Shown one piece after another: positions 8,031 through 17,230 of a DNA stretch of 64,000 nucleotides (positions within the stretch are counted from its first letter, which is position 1; each line of letters opens with the position of its first letter). Made by a program: the position numbers and the translations under genes. The stretch is from JARIHD01 sp963815935 (GTDB taxonomy: Bacteria; Patescibacteriota; Saccharimonadia; Saccharimonadales; UBA4665). The notes under the pieces are model-generated. The model was not told the origin of the DNA, searched no databases, and saw only the letters and a program-made list of their open reading frames with translations. The DNA lies in NCBI GenBank assembly GCA_963815935.1, contig CAWFIL010000008.1:186001-250000 (forward strand). The letters run 5' to 3'.

Positions 8031-8663
8031 ATGTTAGCTACGATTGCCGTCGTCCTAGTTACTTTTTGTATCCTTGTCTTTGCTGAGTGGCTGTCGCGGG
8101 CCAAAGAAATACATGCCGAGCTGACGCGCAAGTTAGTGCACGTAGCGGTCGGAAGTTTTGTCGCTTTCTGGCCGTTCTTTTTAAGTTGGCGGTCTATCCA
8201 GTTGCTGAGCCTGGCCTTTTTTGTAGTCGTGGCGCTCTCGGTCAAATTGAACATCTTTAGATCGATCCACGCCGTTAAGCGCAATATGACGGGGGAGCTA
8301 TTATTTGCAATTGTGATTGGCATGCTGGCGCTTATTAGCACTACCAAATGGGTATTTATGGCGGCGATGCTGCACCTGAGCATCGCAGACGGGCTCGCGG
8401 CGGTTATCGGCCTAGGGTGGGGGGATAGCAACAGCTATAAGGTGTTCGGCAAGACCAAGAGCATCGCCGGCAGCACGGCGTTTTGGATATCTTCGTTCTG
8501 TATTCTGATTGCCTACGTAACGTTTTCACACTCAACGACCAGTTTTACTACGGTGCTCTGGCTGCCATTCTTGGCGACGGCCGCCGAGAATCTGGCCGTT
8601 CAGGGTACGGACAACTTAGTTATGCCAATGTTGATTGCCGTAGTTCTAACGAGCGGCGTGTAG
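8031..8663 (+). CDS. Phytol/dolichol kinase-like membrane protein
   Basis: Polytopic membrane protein of 210 residues with six or seven hydrophobic helices. The loop ELTRKLVHVAVG after the first helix is the hallmark of the CTP-dependent polyprenol, phytol and diacylglycerol kinase family (SEC59/VTE5/DGK1). The segment SIADGLAAVIGLGWGDSNSY, followed by KTKSIAGSTAFW, matches its CTP-binding region. It would phosphorylate a lipid alcohol, perhaps recycling undecaprenol or salvaging host prenols; substrate inferred. TACAAT (8019-8024) with an upstream TG lies 6 nt before this ATG, so longer starts reaching into the APH gene are rejected. Its end overlaps the convergent ATPase gene by 18 nt. Confidence 0.78.
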   Translation: MLATIAVVLVTFCILVFAEWLSRAKEIHAELTRKLVHVAVGSFVAFWPFFLSWRSIQLLSLAFFVVVALSVKLNIFRSIHAVKRNMTGELLFAIVIGMLALISTTKWVFMAAMLHLSIADGLAAVIGLGWGDSNSYKVFGKTKSIAGSTAFWISSFCILIAYVTFSHSTTSFTTVLWLPFLATAAENLAVQGTDNLVMPMLIAVVLTSGV

Positions 8664-10517
8664 CTTTTTGTTAGCCTTAGGCTTTGGCCCGAACTTGCCA
8701 TGGGCACGCAGGGAGTTGAAGATAACCACAACGTCCACTAGCTCCTGAATCGCCGCACCATAGATGGGCTTGAACTTACCAGTTGAGAAGATGAGCATCA
8801 AAGCGACGCTCATGCCGATCCCCAGTAGGATACTCTGTTGGGCGATAAAGAACGTGCGTTTGGCGATCTTCTTGCCAACGGCTAACTGGTTTAGATCGTC
8901 GAGCATAATGACGATGTCGGCAGATTCGCTGGCGGCTGTTGAGCCTCTGGCGCCCAGCGCGATGCCGAGTTCGCTCGCTGTCAACACCGGTGCGTCGTTT
9001 ACGCCGTCGCCCACAAAAACGACCGGTCGGTCGGGCAGGTCTTCAATGGCGCGGATTTTGTCGCCAGGCAGGGCCTCGGCATAGAATTGCTTAATGCCTA
9101 CCGCTTTGGCAATAGCCTTGGCGACGCGCTTGTTGTCGCCGGTGACCATCAGCATGTGCTTGACGCCCATGGAGCGGAGCTGCTCTAGTGTCTGCTTTGT
9201 TTCGGGCCGTAGTTCGTCCCGGAAGGTGATGACACCAGCCAGCCGGTTGTCGATGGCGACAAAGGCTGCGGTCGACTGGACGTCCTCGGGGTCGAACTGC
9301 TTAGGAATGTCTATGTCGTAGTCTTTCAATAAGCCCAGCCGACCTACCAATACTTCGCGGGCGCCCACTCTAGCGATTAGGCCATTGCCGGCAAGTTCGC
9401 GGACGTGCTTGGCTTTGACCAAAGGCACGTGGCCATCTTTGGCTTTATTGATGATGGCCTGGGCTAGGATGTGGTTGGAGCTTTGCTCCAGGGCAGCGGC
9501 CAAGCCGAGTACGTCAGTACGCTTAAAGCCGTTGTAGGTCATGACCTGGTCCACGACAGGCTTGCCTTGCGTGAGGGTTCCGGTTTTGTCGAAAGCAAAG
9601 GTGGTTGCCTCGGCTAACTTTTCGAGAGCACTTCCTGTCTTGATGATAATGCCGTGTTTTGTGGAGCGGCTCATGCCCGAGATGATGGCGATTGGCGCGG
9701 CAAGGATAAGTGGGCAGGGCGTTGCTACCACCAATACCTCGAGGAAGCGGATCGATTCGCCGCTAAGGGCCCAGGCAATGCCAGCAATACCAAACGAGAC
9801 CACCGTAAAGGGTATGGCATATTTGTCGGCCAGCCGCACAAACGGCGCTTGACTTTTTGAAGCTGCTTGCACCAGCTTAATAATCTGTTGGTATTGACTA
9901 TCTTCGGCTGAGTGGAGAGCTTCGGCTACGATAGCGCCGTCTTGGTTGATTGAGCCACTAAGGATGTCTTGGCCTACTTGCTTGACGACGGGCAGGCTTT
10001 CGCCGGTTAGGCTTGATTCGTCAAAGCCTGCGGTGCCTTCCAAGATGCGGGCATCCACTGGTACGACTTCACCCGGCTTAATGACAATCTTGTCACCAGT
10101 CTTAACTTCGCTAACTTTAACTTCGATCTCGCGGGTGCCGCGCAAGATGCGGGCCTTTTGCGGGGAACGGGTAAGTAGGGCGTCAAGCTCGCGTTTGGCA
10201 CGATGTTCGGCATAGTCCTCCAATGATTCACCGCCCGTGAGCATCAGTACGATCACCATACCAGCCCAATATTCATGCATCACAATTGATGCGACTATAG
10301 CGGTTGCGGCCAATATATCGACACCATATTTGCCTTGGCGTAGATCGTCGACCATCCCCCAGAGCAACGGGAGTACCTCGCTACCAGCTACAACAATGAG
10401 TATCCAGTGCGCAGCGGTGTCGAGGCCGTACATGTCAAACACCAACGCTATAATTGATGTAATGAGTGCCAACGCAAATAGGCGGTACTCACGAATAAAG
10501 TGCAAGAGCTTCTTCAT
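8646..10517 (-). CDS. P1B-type heavy-metal ATPase with a TPC motif
   Basis: Metal-exporting P-type ATPase of about 623 residues. It shows the actuator loop SSLTGES, the phosphorylation site DKTGTLT near residue 313, the nucleotide-binding domain and the hinge GDGVNDAPVLTASELG. The ion-pathway motif is TPCPL rather than the CPC typical of copper and zinc pumps, so the metal is uncertain. There is no N-terminal metal-binding domain, and the membrane part looks shortened to about six helices. ATG 10517 is chosen, with TATAAA upstream and a weak AAAGGA; an in-frame TTG 45 nt further out lies before the promoter. No metal regulator is adjacent. Confidence 0.88.
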   Translation of the reverse strand: MKKLLHFIREYRLFALALITSIIALVFDMYGLDTAAHWILIVVAGSEVLPLLWGMVDDLRQGKYGVDILAATAIVASIVMHEYWAGMVIVLMLTGGESLEDYAEHRAKRELDALLTRSPQKARILRGTREIEVKVSEVKTGDKIVIKPGEVVPVDARILEGTAGFDESSLTGESLPVVKQVGQDILSGSINQDGAIVAEALHSAEDSQYQQIIKLVQAASKSQAPFVRLADKYAIPFTVVSFGIAGIAWALSGESIRFLEVLVVATPCPLILAAPIAIISGMSRSTKHGIIIKTGSALEKLAEATTFAFDKTGTLTQGKPVVDQVMTYNGFKRTDVLGLAAALEQSSNHILAQAIINKAKDGHVPLVKAKHVRELAGNGLIARVGAREVLVGRLGLLKDYDIDIPKQFDPEDVQSTAAFVAIDNRLAGVITFRDELRPETKQTLEQLRSMGVKHMLMVTGDNKRVAKAIAKAVGIKQFYAEALPGDKIRAIEDLPDRPVVFVGDGVNDAPVLTASELGIALGARGSTAASESADIVIMLDDLNQLAVGKKIAKRTFFIAQQSILLGIGMSVALMLIFSTGKFKPIYGAAIQELVDVVVIFNSLRAHGKFGPKPKANKKLHAAR

Positions 10518-10566
10518 ATGCGTTCCGAATCCTTTATATGTCCTTACGGCTAAGTATAGCAAGAAC

Positions 10567-11829
10567 CTACTCTTGCTTCATGGGGAACCACTGAAAGCTA
10601 TCTATGTAAGCCTGGATGCCCGAGCCAGGTGTTACGTAGACTTGGAGCCGGGCTTTGTGTACCTGTGACGATGTCGGTGTGTAGGCGAAGTTTATGTTTT
10701 CGGCGAATGCGGTAGTTTCGGTTTTTTTCCACTGACCAGATAGCCACCTTCCCTGATCGTCAAATTCGTCTATGTAATAGCCAACTTCGCCTGCGGCTAT
10801 CTTTGTGACATTCAAGAATGATTTGACCATGTATGTATTGCGGGCATCAACGTCGATCGGTGGCGCAAACACATGCACCGATTTACCGCCGGCTGTTAGT
10901 AGGAGTGAATTTTTTGGTTCCGGAAAGCTGCCATGCCCATGAGTATCATGTCGTACGCCACTTGGCGTATCGGTCGTCCACCCTTGCGAGAGGCCGGTGG
11001 AGAACCCTCCGTTGGCTAGCAGGTTGACGTTGCTAGTGACTGCTCCGTGATCGATGGTTGTCACATTGACGTTGCGTTGCTTGATATACGCAGCAAGCTG
11101 GTCGAGTTCGCTGGCCGCAAACTCAAAGTCATCGGGATTGATGCTGGGAGTATCCTTGATGTCGTGAAAGACAAATATTAGCCAGCGTTTGTGTGTAATG
11201 GCCTGGTCTACTAGCTGTTTGGCTTGTTGTAGCGGTGTGATGGCTTGCAACTGTTGTACGGAGAGCAGGTATTCATTGTACGGCCAGCGGTTGTCGCCCT
11301 TATCCCAGAATCCGCGGTGGGATTGGTAGTACTTGGCGCTGAGTGCAATCGTTTGGGGTGTGTAGTCGCCATATGGACTGGCAAAGCCCACGGCATTGAA
11401 ACCGTGTTTTGATAATACTTGTTTACTGTTGGACATCTCTGCTTCTTGTCTGGCTGGTGAGAGGTTGGTGAGTGAGGGGTGGCTTGCGGTATGAGAGCCA
11501 ATTTCCCAGTTGTACTGCTCATGTAGAGCCGTAATTTGGGCCCAGGTTAAGTAGCTTGTCCGCGGATTTGCTGGGCACGTGCCACTAGACCCGACACAGT
11601 TGGTGATGATATAGGCCGTGCCAGGGAAGTTATATTTGGCCAAGATTGGTGCTGCGCGCGTCAGGTCGCTGCTCAGCCCGTCGTCGAACGTAAAACTTAC
11701 TCGAGGCTCCGGGCTGATATTACTGACCGAAGTTGCAATAACGGTACGCATATGAGCGCCGGTCAGCACGATCGCTAGTCCGGCGGCTAAGGCTAAAAGC
11801 CGTCGTGCTATTGCGCGTCTGCCCCCCAT
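10567..11829 (-). CDS. Secreted NodB-type polysaccharide deacetylase with C-terminal carbohydrate-binding-like module
   Basis: Extracellular CE4 esterase of 420 residues that would remove acetyl groups from a GlcNAc-type polymer. An N-terminal hydrophobic segment (residues ~10-25) exports or anchors it. The NodB domain has intact motifs: TFDDG (Asp49-50), zinc histidines in GSHTASHP (His113 and His117) and ASPYGD. After residue ~260 a beta-rich region begins with NLLANGGFSTGLSQGW, the typical opening of CBM4/9-like or carbohydrate-binding beta-sandwich modules. It follows the GH10-like gene by 21 nt with GGGGAGGG before ATG, so they form one operon. The paired plus-strand deacetylase in this locus has lost these histidines. 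Confidence 0.85.
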   Translation of the reverse strand: MGGRRAIARRLLALAAGLAIVLTGAHMRTVIATSVSNISPEPRVSFTFDDGLSSDLTRAAPILAKYNFPGTAYIITNCVGSSGTCPANPRTSYLTWAQITALHEQYNWEIGSHTASHPSLTNLSPARQEAEMSNSKQVLSKHGFNAVGFASPYGDYTPQTIALSAKYYQSHRGFWDKGDNRWPYNEYLLSVQQLQAITPLQQAKQLVDQAITHKRWLIFVFHDIKDTPSINPDDFEFAASELDQLAAYIKQRNVNVTTIDHGAVTSNVNLLANGGFSTGLSQGWTTDTPSGVRHDTHGHGSFPEPKNSLLLTAGGKSVHVFAPPIDVDARNTYMVKSFLNVTKIAAGEVGYYIDEFDDQGRWLSGQWKKTETTAFAENINFAYTPTSSQVHKARLQVYVTPGSGIQAYIDSFQWFPMKQE

Positions 11830-11850
11830 GCGCCCTCCCCCGTTATGTGG

Positions 11851-13608
11851 TTACTTAAGTATTGACTGAAGTTTGGCGACTGACGGCGTGGGAAGCATGC
11901 TGCTGTCCCATAAAAAGTCCTGGCCGTAGGCAATTGTGCCGTTGTCGTCTTTGTATGTATCGTACCTGTCTGATACTCCCCAGGTGGTGTAGCCAATGCA
12001 GCTTGTCTGGGAGAGACACGCTCGTAGTACTTCGCCGTACTGCTGTGCCTGCGTGCCTTGCCCGTCGTCTGAATACACGTCGTTCTCTGAGACGCGTGAG
12101 ACCAATCCCAGCTTAGCGAGTTGTCTCATGTGCTGAGTTAGGACGTTGCCGTCTATACGGTCTGATGCGTCATATACATGGGTCTGGAATCCTACGCCAT
12201 TGATCGGTACCCCCTCTGACTTGAGCTTTGTTACCAATTGAAGGAATGCATCCCAGCGGTCGCCGTCTTCCTCGAGCCCATATTCATTCATGAATAGCTT
12301 GGCGCTTGGGTCGGTGGCGTGTGCGGCATTGAAGGCTTCGCCTATGTAGCTTTCACCCATCGCTTGGTACCATTTGTGTTGGCGTAAAATGTGTCCATTG
12401 CTGCTGTCGAAAGCGTCATAATCGGCTAACGGTTCGTTGACAACGTCCCATGTGGCAATCTGGCCTTTGTAATGGCCTACGACGGTACGGATATGGTCCA
12501 GCATGACCTGCTTGACCTTGGCTTTGTCGCTGTCGGTCGCTGTCGGCAGGTCTTGTACCCAGCGCGGGTTTGCCTCTCCAAACACGAGCGTGTGTCCATG
12601 AACCGCCATGCCGTTCTTTTTGGCAAGCGCCACAAGAGCGTCGCCTTCCTGGAACGTGTACAGATTCGGCTGCGGGTGGACAAATTGCCACTTAAGCGCG
12701 TTTTCGGTAGTGAGGGCACCGAAGTTGCCACCGAATGCAACTTGGGCGTATGCGGGATCTGACACGGCGGGACCGAGTGCCATGGCGGCGCCGATGGTAA
12801 ATCCTGGGCGCTTCTTGGCAGCCAGTTGCTGGAGCCCATCAGTAACAGTCGGCACCGTTTGCGTCGAACTGTCGGCGGTCGCGAGCGTTGTACCGTTGAG
12901 CGGCGTAGCTTGGAGCCCACCGAGTACCCAGCTGTTGCTTGCGCTCATACCAAACCACAGGCTTTGATCGCTGAACACCTGGCGCGAAGCAACCGAGCCG
13001 ATAGTAGTACCGTCGACACCGAGCGTCAATTGTCCGTGTTCGCTGCTGACCGTAAGTTGGGTGCTGGTCTTGGGGCTGTAGGGCCACGATTGTGTGACGA
13101 CAGGGCTTTGGCCGGACCCATCCCAAAGCCGTAGCCGCACGGTGGTATCGGTCAATGTGATCTCGACGCTTTTGCGTTCGATACGAAACTCATCGGCAAT
13201 GATAGGCGTCTGTCCGTACAGTTGCAGCGTTGCGTCACCGTGCCGTTGGCCTATTTGGGCTTGTAGCTTGAAATCACTTAGCTGCGCGAGGTGTGTGCCA
13301 AACAAGTTGATGGGCGGGTTGGCTTGTCCGCCGGACCCATCCTGCTCAACAATGGCAGCATTGGTGGCGGTAATATGCAGCCCGTCTTTTTGTTTACTGC
13401 TGCCTGGTAAATATTGCCATTGGCCGGCTAGGAGGTCGGACTGCTGTTTTACGACTTGTGTCTTCTGGACTGCCTTGAGGTTGGTCGTGTCGGGCGAACG
13501 GAACATGTATAGGCCTCCCGTAATGCATGCGAGTAGTAGTAGGGTAACGACTAGGACTAGGCTAGGTCTGTAAACGGGCCGTTTTTTGAATCGGGTAGAA
13601 GTGAGCAT
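11851..13608 (-). CDS. Membrane-anchored GH10-like glycoside hydrolase
   Basis: Glycoside hydrolase of 585 residues with one N-terminal membrane helix (~17-36) and the rest outside. Residues ~55-240 form a beta-rich module. From ~270 the GH10 barrel appears: ENALKW, acid/base glutamate in WDVVNEP (Glu392), FMNEYG, FQTHV and the nucleophile in RVSENDV (Glu509). The family signature GHTLVWH is changed to GHTLVFGEA (338-346), removing a tryptophan and a histidine of the glycone-binding subsites, so ordinary xylan is doubtful. A plus-strand paralogue has the same change. Genomic pairing with a deacetylase and polymer synthases suggests it trims a self-made polysaccharide. TACAAT upstream, weak AGGA before ATG. 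Confidence 0.85.
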   Translation of the reverse strand: MLTSTRFKKRPVYRPSLVLVVTLLLLACITGGLYMFRSPDTTNLKAVQKTQVVKQQSDLLAGQWQYLPGSSKQKDGLHITATNAAIVEQDGSGGQANPPINLFGTHLAQLSDFKLQAQIGQRHGDATLQLYGQTPIIADEFRIERKSVEITLTDTTVRLRLWDGSGQSPVVTQSWPYSPKTSTQLTVSSEHGQLTLGVDGTTIGSVASRQVFSDQSLWFGMSASNSWVLGGLQATPLNGTTLATADSSTQTVPTVTDGLQQLAAKKRPGFTIGAAMALGPAVSDPAYAQVAFGGNFGALTTENALKWQFVHPQPNLYTFQEGDALVALAKKNGMAVHGHTLVFGEANPRWVQDLPTATDSDKAKVKQVMLDHIRTVVGHYKGQIATWDVVNEPLADYDAFDSSNGHILRQHKWYQAMGESYIGEAFNAAHATDPSAKLFMNEYGLEEDGDRWDAFLQLVTKLKSEGVPINGVGFQTHVYDASDRIDGNVLTQHMRQLAKLGLVSRVSENDVYSDDGQGTQAQQYGEVLRACLSQTSCIGYTTWGVSDRYDTYKDDNGTIAYGQDFLWDSSMLPTPSVAKLQSILK

Positions 13609-13756
13609 ACTGCGAGTTCCTAACCGTTCTATTGTACGCTGTACGCGAAATGTTTTCCACAGGCACTAGCTATGAAATGTCGTTGTGGTTATGGCTATAC
13701 GATGCTACCATTAGTCAGAATCCAGGTGAGGGTTTGTTGTATTTTCCGTTAACAGA

Positions 13757-13948
13757 GTGACGTGTCCTACCGTGTTATATTCCGTAGCATCTCTCTACTA
13801 CCACCATAGCCTGCAAGAGCTTATCGTGTTTCTTGCACTCATAAGTACCGTTAGTTGGATAACGGTAGTATTTACGACACTTCTTCGTTTTGCGGCTAAG
13901 TTCACGTACGAGCGTCGGACCAAACGGCAATTGCAGGAGCAGGTGTGA
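13757..13948 (+). CDS. Small membrane protein coupled to a polysaccharide synthase
   Basis: Protein of up to 63 residues with one long hydrophobic stretch (LIVFLALISTVSWITVVFTTLL) and a basic tail ending in KFTYERRTKRQLQEQV. Its stop overlaps the synthase start (GTGA), which implies coupled translation and a shared complex. In PNAG synthesis the small membrane protein PgaD is needed by the synthase PgaC; a like role is inferred from position and size only, not from sequence. The start is uncertain: GTG at 13757 is used, but TATATT at 13776-13781 could place transcription later, favouring the GTG at 13826. Confidence 0.5.
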   Translation: MTCPTVLYSVASLYYHHSLQELIVFLALISTVSWITVVFTTLLRFAAKFTYERRTKRQLQEQV

Positions 13949-15228
13949 GCTTCGAATATGTCGTTTTTTGTATATTTGCAGTAGTTAGTACCCTTTATGT
14001 CGTTCACTTTGGTATTTACCTTGTAGGAGCAAACTTTTACGATGTTTGGCAGTTTAGGCGTCGCCATCGTCTGAGGGTAGCTGGCTACAACGGCAGCAAC
14101 AAGCTTGTATCGGTCCTAATACCTGCCCACAATGAAGAAAAGGTTATCGTGCGATGCCTCGATTCGGTGTGTGCCAATACGCACACTAACACCCAGATAA
14201 TTGTAGTGGACGATGCGTCAGTTGACAGTACGTCGCGATTGGTCAAAGACTACATTCTTCGTCATCCTGCCTATAATATTAGCTTCATCCGAAGGCGTAA
14301 AAATGTGGGCAAGGGCGGTGCGCTCAACTACGCGCTACGTCGCAAAGCCCAGGGCGAGCTGGTTATGACTCTCGATTCAGACTCGATCCTCGATAGAGAC
14401 ACTATTGCCAATGCTGTCGCCTATTTTGAAGACCCGACCATTGTGGGTATTGCCGCTAATGTGCGGATTATAGAGGAGCACACCACTCTGGGCGTCCTGC
14501 AAAAGTTCGAGCATATGATTGGCTACCGATCCAAGAAGACCTACTCTCTTACAAAAAGTGAATTTGTGGTTGGCGGCGTGGCGTCTACGTATCGCATGGA
14601 TGTCCTGCGCGAGGTAGGCTATTATGACACCGACACGCTTACCGAAGACATTGGCTTGAGTATCAAGATTGTCAGCAGCAAAGGCAACCGTCATAATCGC
14701 ATCGTGTATGCGGCGGACGTTACTGCACAGACCGAAGGCGTGGAATCATTCAAGGGCCTGCTGCGTCAGCGCTTTCGCTGGAAGTATGGCAGCTTGCAGA
14801 ATGTTATTAAGTACAAACATCTCATATTTAATCTTGACAGGCGTTTCACGCGTCGGCTCACATTTTATCGCATGCCAATGGTGTTGCTGAGCGAGGTGGC
14901 GATCTTATTTGCGCCTGTTATTTGGGGCTACGTTATCTATATCAGCTTTAGCGAACAGAGTCTGCAGCTTGTGGTTGGTGCATATATTACCATTACGGCC
15001 TATACGTTCATAAACTTATGGTTCGACGAACATATCCGAGGATGGAACCGATTGCGTCTAAGCATGTATGCACCAGTTGTATACTTTGTGTTTTACATAA
15101 TGGATATTATTCAATTTACCTCAGTAGTGAAGTGCTTATTTAGGGCGCGCAAGCTGATAACGGGTAAAGATAAGGTAAGTACGTGGGTATCGCCACAACG
15201 GGTTGGTAAACAAATAGTAGCGGGGTAG
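13945..15228 (+). CDS. Processive GT2 polysaccharide synthase (PgaC/NodC-like)
   Basis: Membrane glycosyltransferase of 427 residues. One N-terminal helix precedes the GT-A catalytic domain: VLIPAHNE, VVDDASVDST, the metal site TLDSDS (Asp144, Asp146), TEDIG (Glu234-Asp235) and the processivity motif QRFRW (275-279). Two or three C-terminal helices follow. Enzymes of this shape polymerise UDP-GlcNAc or UDP-GlcA/GlcNAc while extruding the chain (chitin oligomer, hyaluronan and PNAG synthases). Starts at GTG, with AGGAG 6 nt before, overlapping the small membrane protein gene by 4 nt. The next gene is a deacetylase-like protein. It shares most motifs with the second synthase at 18366, so the two are a duplicated pair. 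Confidence 0.9.
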   Translation: MSFEYVVFCIFAVVSTLYVVHFGIYLVGANFYDVWQFRRRHRLRVAGYNGSNKLVSVLIPAHNEEKVIVRCLDSVCANTHTNTQIIVVDDASVDSTSRLVKDYILRHPAYNISFIRRRKNVGKGGALNYALRRKAQGELVMTLDSDSILDRDTIANAVAYFEDPTIVGIAANVRIIEEHTTLGVLQKFEHMIGYRSKKTYSLTKSEFVVGGVASTYRMDVLREVGYYDTDTLTEDIGLSIKIVSSKGNRHNRIVYAADVTAQTEGVESFKGLLRQRFRWKYGSLQNVIKYKHLIFNLDRRFTRRLTFYRMPMVLLSEVAILFAPVIWGYVIYISFSEQSLQLVVGAYITITAYTFINLWFDEHIRGWNRLRLSMYAPVVYFVFYIMDIIQFTSVVKCLFRARKLITGKDKVSTWVSPQRVGKQIVAG

Positions 15229-15232
15229 TAGG

Positions 15233-16972
15233 ATGGGCAAACGGCTGCGGATACTGTTACGGAATCCACTGATGATTATTTTGCCTATGGTTGCCATTGG
15301 CTGGTTTGGCTGGTCAATGTACATGCGGGCTGTCAACATACCCGACCATGCTGCTCATAATCTACTGCAGGGTGGTGATTTTGAAGATCGGGCTAATGGT
15401 GGTGTGCCGTCTGGCTGGACGGTTAAGGCCAGCGACACGTTAAGTTATTTTCCGCAGCCAGTTAAAGGGTATGGCGGGGGGAAGGCACTACAACTGGTGG
15501 TCGATACATACACCGGCGGTAGTCTTGATGTCGAGAGCCCCCTGGTGCAGGTGCAGCCAGCAACGACCTACTTCTACAAGGGATACTACCGTTCGACTGT
15601 GCCTTTTTGGCTACTGGCGAAGTTTTACTATAAGGACGGGACGAGCAAACTCAAGGTTGTAAAGCAGTACGGTGACGCAAATGACTGGACCACCGACAGC
15701 CTGGCGTTTCTTACGGATGCCAATACGCAGCGGGTACAATTTTACTACAAGCTGGCCGCTAAGGGTGAGCTTACTGTCGACAAGGCGTTTGTGGAAAAAC
15801 GCGCCGACGGCAGTGTGTATCTTCCGGATACTCCAACAGTCACTACCACTAACATTCTTGCTAACGGTGACCTTGCCGACCAACAGGGCGATACGCCAGT
15901 TGGCTGGGGTCGGTATTACACTGGCAACAATAGCCCAGAACTATCCTACATACAGCAGGACGGCAGCCGATACTTACGCGTTAGATTGTCTAACTACAAA
16001 GATGGTGAGGCCAAGTGGGAACACAAGCCGCTTGATTCTGAAGGTGGACAGTACCTTTCGCTCACGCTTGACTATCGTTGCGACACTACTGTCGCACAAC
16101 TTGTAGCAGAATATGTAATGGAGGACGGCAGTCGCTCGTTTGCGACGCTAGCAAACTTGCCACCTGCTAGCAATTGGACTAGCACGACGGTGTACGCGGA
16201 GGCCCCTGAAGGGGCCAAGACAGTAGCCCTTAATGCGGTGCTTAAGGGTGGCGGTACGCTTGATACCGACAACTATAGAGTTGATGACTTGACGAAGCCC
16301 GGCATCCGGCACTTTAAACGTCCACTCGTGTCGATAAGCTTTGACGATGGCTGGGAGTCGGGCTATAACACGGCGGCACGCATCATGGACTATCTAAACT
16401 ACAAAGGAACCTTTTATATCAACCCTGCTGCCGTCGAAGAGCCTGCTTTTCTAACGGGGGCTGACCTGCAAAGCCTGATCAAGTCGGGGAATCAGCTAGC
16501 GACCGAAGGTAATGAATATGTTGACCTCACGACGCTTAACACCCGGTTGCTAAAGCGCCAACTACTGCTCGCTCATGACTATTTTGTAAAACAGTTGCAT
16601 CAAACGAATATCGATTTTGCACCAACCAGTGGCTATGACGATGCAGGCGTACAGGCCTTAACGCACACTTATTTCCGTAGTAGCAGGGGTGGGGGCGACG
16701 GGATCAATACTAAGCAGAATTTTGACGCTTACAACCTCAAAACGTTTTATGTAGACAACAAGACTAACCCACAGCGCCTACAGGCTGTTCTGGACGAAAC
16801 GCAGAGGATGCGGGGGTGGCTGATACTCGTATACCACCGCGTTGAAGACAACTCACCATCACGTACAACAGTCACCTCTAAGGAGTTTACCGACCAGATG
16901 GAGCAGCTACATAAAAGTGGCATTGCGGTAACGACTGTCGGTAAAGCTATAGACGAGATCTTGGGCCAATAG
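15233..16972 (+). CDS. Deacetylase-like surface protein with two beta modules and a degenerate NodB domain
   Basis: Membrane-anchored protein of 579 residues. A helix at ~12-30 is followed by two carbohydrate-binding-like modules, each opening with an NLLQGGDFE or NILANGDLA motif (~43-190 and ~207-355). A C-terminal NodB-like domain starts at RPLVSISFDDGW (Asp371-372 kept). The zinc motif is lost: aligned with GSHTASHPSLTNL of the 10567 protein, this one reads ATEGNEYVDLTTL, with Glu425 and Tyr429 in place of the two histidines. It may bind polymer without deacetylating it, or use another metal set. It follows the synthase by 4 nt in the same operon. Confidence 0.8.
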   Translation: MGKRLRILLRNPLMIILPMVAIGWFGWSMYMRAVNIPDHAAHNLLQGGDFEDRANGGVPSGWTVKASDTLSYFPQPVKGYGGGKALQLVVDTYTGGSLDVESPLVQVQPATTYFYKGYYRSTVPFWLLAKFYYKDGTSKLKVVKQYGDANDWTTDSLAFLTDANTQRVQFYYKLAAKGELTVDKAFVEKRADGSVYLPDTPTVTTTNILANGDLADQQGDTPVGWGRYYTGNNSPELSYIQQDGSRYLRVRLSNYKDGEAKWEHKPLDSEGGQYLSLTLDYRCDTTVAQLVAEYVMEDGSRSFATLANLPPASNWTSTTVYAEAPEGAKTVALNAVLKGGGTLDTDNYRVDDLTKPGIRHFKRPLVSISFDDGWESGYNTAARIMDYLNYKGTFYINPAAVEEPAFLTGADLQSLIKSGNQLATEGNEYVDLTTLNTRLLKRQLLLAHDYFVKQLHQTNIDFAPTSGYDDAGVQALTHTYFRSSRGGGDGINTKQNFDAYNLKTFYVDNKTNPQRLQAVLDETQRMRGWLILVYHRVEDNSPSRTTVTSKEFTDQMEQLHKSGIAVTTVGKAIDEILGQ

Positions 16973-16989
16973 ACCGTATTCTTTCGGAC

Positions 16990-17027
16990 AAATAAAATAA
17001 CCATGCAAACACATGGTTATTTTATTT
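16990..17027. terminator. Bidirectional terminator, 16-bp perfect stem
   Basis: Stem 16990-17005 with 17012-17027 and a 6-nt loop. Its A/T-rich outer part makes it work in both directions: end of the synthase operon on plus and end of tRNA-His on minus. Confidence 0.85.
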
Positions 17028-17104
17028 GGGGCGAATGATGGGGTTCGAACCCACGGCCTCCGGAGCCACAATCCAGCGCTCTAACCAGCTGAGCTACATC
17101 CGCC
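17027..17104 (-). tRNA. tRNA-His (GTG)
   Basis: Acceptor GCGGATG/CATTCGC with an encoded extra G at -1 facing discriminator C73, the histidine identity pair. Anticodon stem CTGGA/TCCGG around loop TTGTGGC; T loop TTCGAAC. CCA is encoded. Confidence 0.95.
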
Positions 17105-17199
17105 AAAAACTGAAAATTAACATGACTACTGTAGCACTTTTCAAGAGATAAATCTACTATTATGATGTTAGAACATTAAATATAGATGATGTCTACAGT

Positions 17200-17227
17200 A
17201 AAAGAGATCTAGTACTAGATCTCTTTT
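17200..17227 (-). terminator. Terminator of the tRNA-Gly/tRNA-Arg unit
   Basis: A 28-nt perfect palindrome (AAAAGAGATCTAGT and its complement) lies just downstream of tRNA-Arg on the minus strand and ends in a T run. The sequence from 17105 to 17199 is AT-rich, with possible tRNA-His promoter elements and no gene. Confidence 0.65.
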
Positions 17228-17230
17228 ATG

